Position numbers and translations under genes: made by a program. Of a DNA stretch of 64,000 nt, positions 63,908-64,000 are shown one piece after another (position 1 is the first letter of the stretch; each line of letters begins with the position of its first letter). Origin of the DNA: Ralstonia pickettii (lineage in GTDB: Bacteria > Pseudomonadota > Gammaproteobacteria > Burkholderiales > Burkholderiaceae); assembly GCF_001699815.1 (NCBI RefSeq), contig NZ_MCGB01000076.1, positions 1 to 64,000 on the forward strand. The letters are read 5' to 3'. Under the pieces are notes generated by a model. It did no database searches and had not been told where the DNA came from. It saw only the letters and a list, made by a program, of their open reading frames with translations.

Positions 63908-64000
63908 GCGGCAAGCCTCCTGGGAAAGCTCCAAGCATACCGCGCAGCGGGCGTGCCTTAGCGTTTTCGCGCTGCACAATGCGTGGCTTGCGCTTCGCCC

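Overview
The window looks like chromosomal DNA of a Ralstonia-type betaproteobacterium (Burkholderiaceae). The grounds are the high G+C content, codon use, the character of TypA, DusA and the EmrAB/NodT-type pump, a P2-like prophage remnant, and the family types seen throughout. This assignment is by recognition, not by a database search.

Left part (1-12.5 kb): the 3' end of an IS3-family transposase. Next is a leftward drug-efflux operon (MarR regulator, outer-membrane factor, EmrA, EmrB) with a perfect 12-bp palindrome just upstream of marR. Then come typA/bipA with a strong terminator, a frameshifted C-terminal remnant of cystathionine beta-lyase, a four-domain rhodanese divergent from a LysR regulator, a sterol-desaturase-type membrane hydroxylase and a 3-hydroxyisobutyryl-CoA hydrolase-type enzyme.

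Accessory stretch (12.5-19.6 kb): a decayed P2-like prophage piece (tail assembly protein, broken tail sheath, an intact-looking nested Rz/Rz1 spanin pair), an orphan exported protein coupled to a gene fragment, an SDR plus glutathione S-transferase pair, a truncated IS3-family element, and a short H-NS-like protein.

Central part (19.6-55.4 kb): a large ABC-transporter-dependent capsule locus of 18 genes with group 2 and group 3 capsule hallmarks. Leftward from 33.9 kb runs an operon resembling the rhizobial rkp K-antigen genes: KpsS-type Kdo transferase, short-chain reductase, LtaS-type membrane sulfatase-fold protein, a 2556-residue highly reducing polyketide synthase, an LpxC-like deacetylase, an alpha-oxoamine synthase and a GNAT acetyltransferase. 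Rightward are kpsE, kpsM, kpsT and a glycosyltransferase. A second leftward block carries an O-acetyltransferase, a glycosyltransferase, rmd and gmd (GDP-D-rhamnose), a 1400-residue three-domain glycosyltransferase, an FkbM methyltransferase carrying a long coiled coil, and an outer-membrane export lipoprotein. Rightward again are a glycosyltransferase, kpsC and manC. The simplest reading: manC, gmd and rmd supply GDP-D-rhamnose, the multidomain glycosyltransferases polymerise it, and the FkbM/coiled-coil protein may cap and measure the chain. KpsC/KpsS build a Kdo linker and KpsMTE plus the export lipoprotein carry the chain out. The PKS-oxoamine synthase-reductase-LpxC set probably makes a dedicated lipid, possibly a sphingoid-like amino alcohol. 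That last point is inference and is the most interesting feature here.

Right part (55.5-64 kb): an extended SDR of the thioester-reductase type; a scar formed by two IS ends joined into a palindrome, truncating an NmrA-type gene; an ECF sigma factor with a SnoaL-like tail; a PAS-PAS-GGDEF diguanylate cyclase and an EAL phosphodiesterase; an integrase remnant directly upstream of dusA; tRNA-His(GTG); and a DUF4440/SnoaL-like protein.
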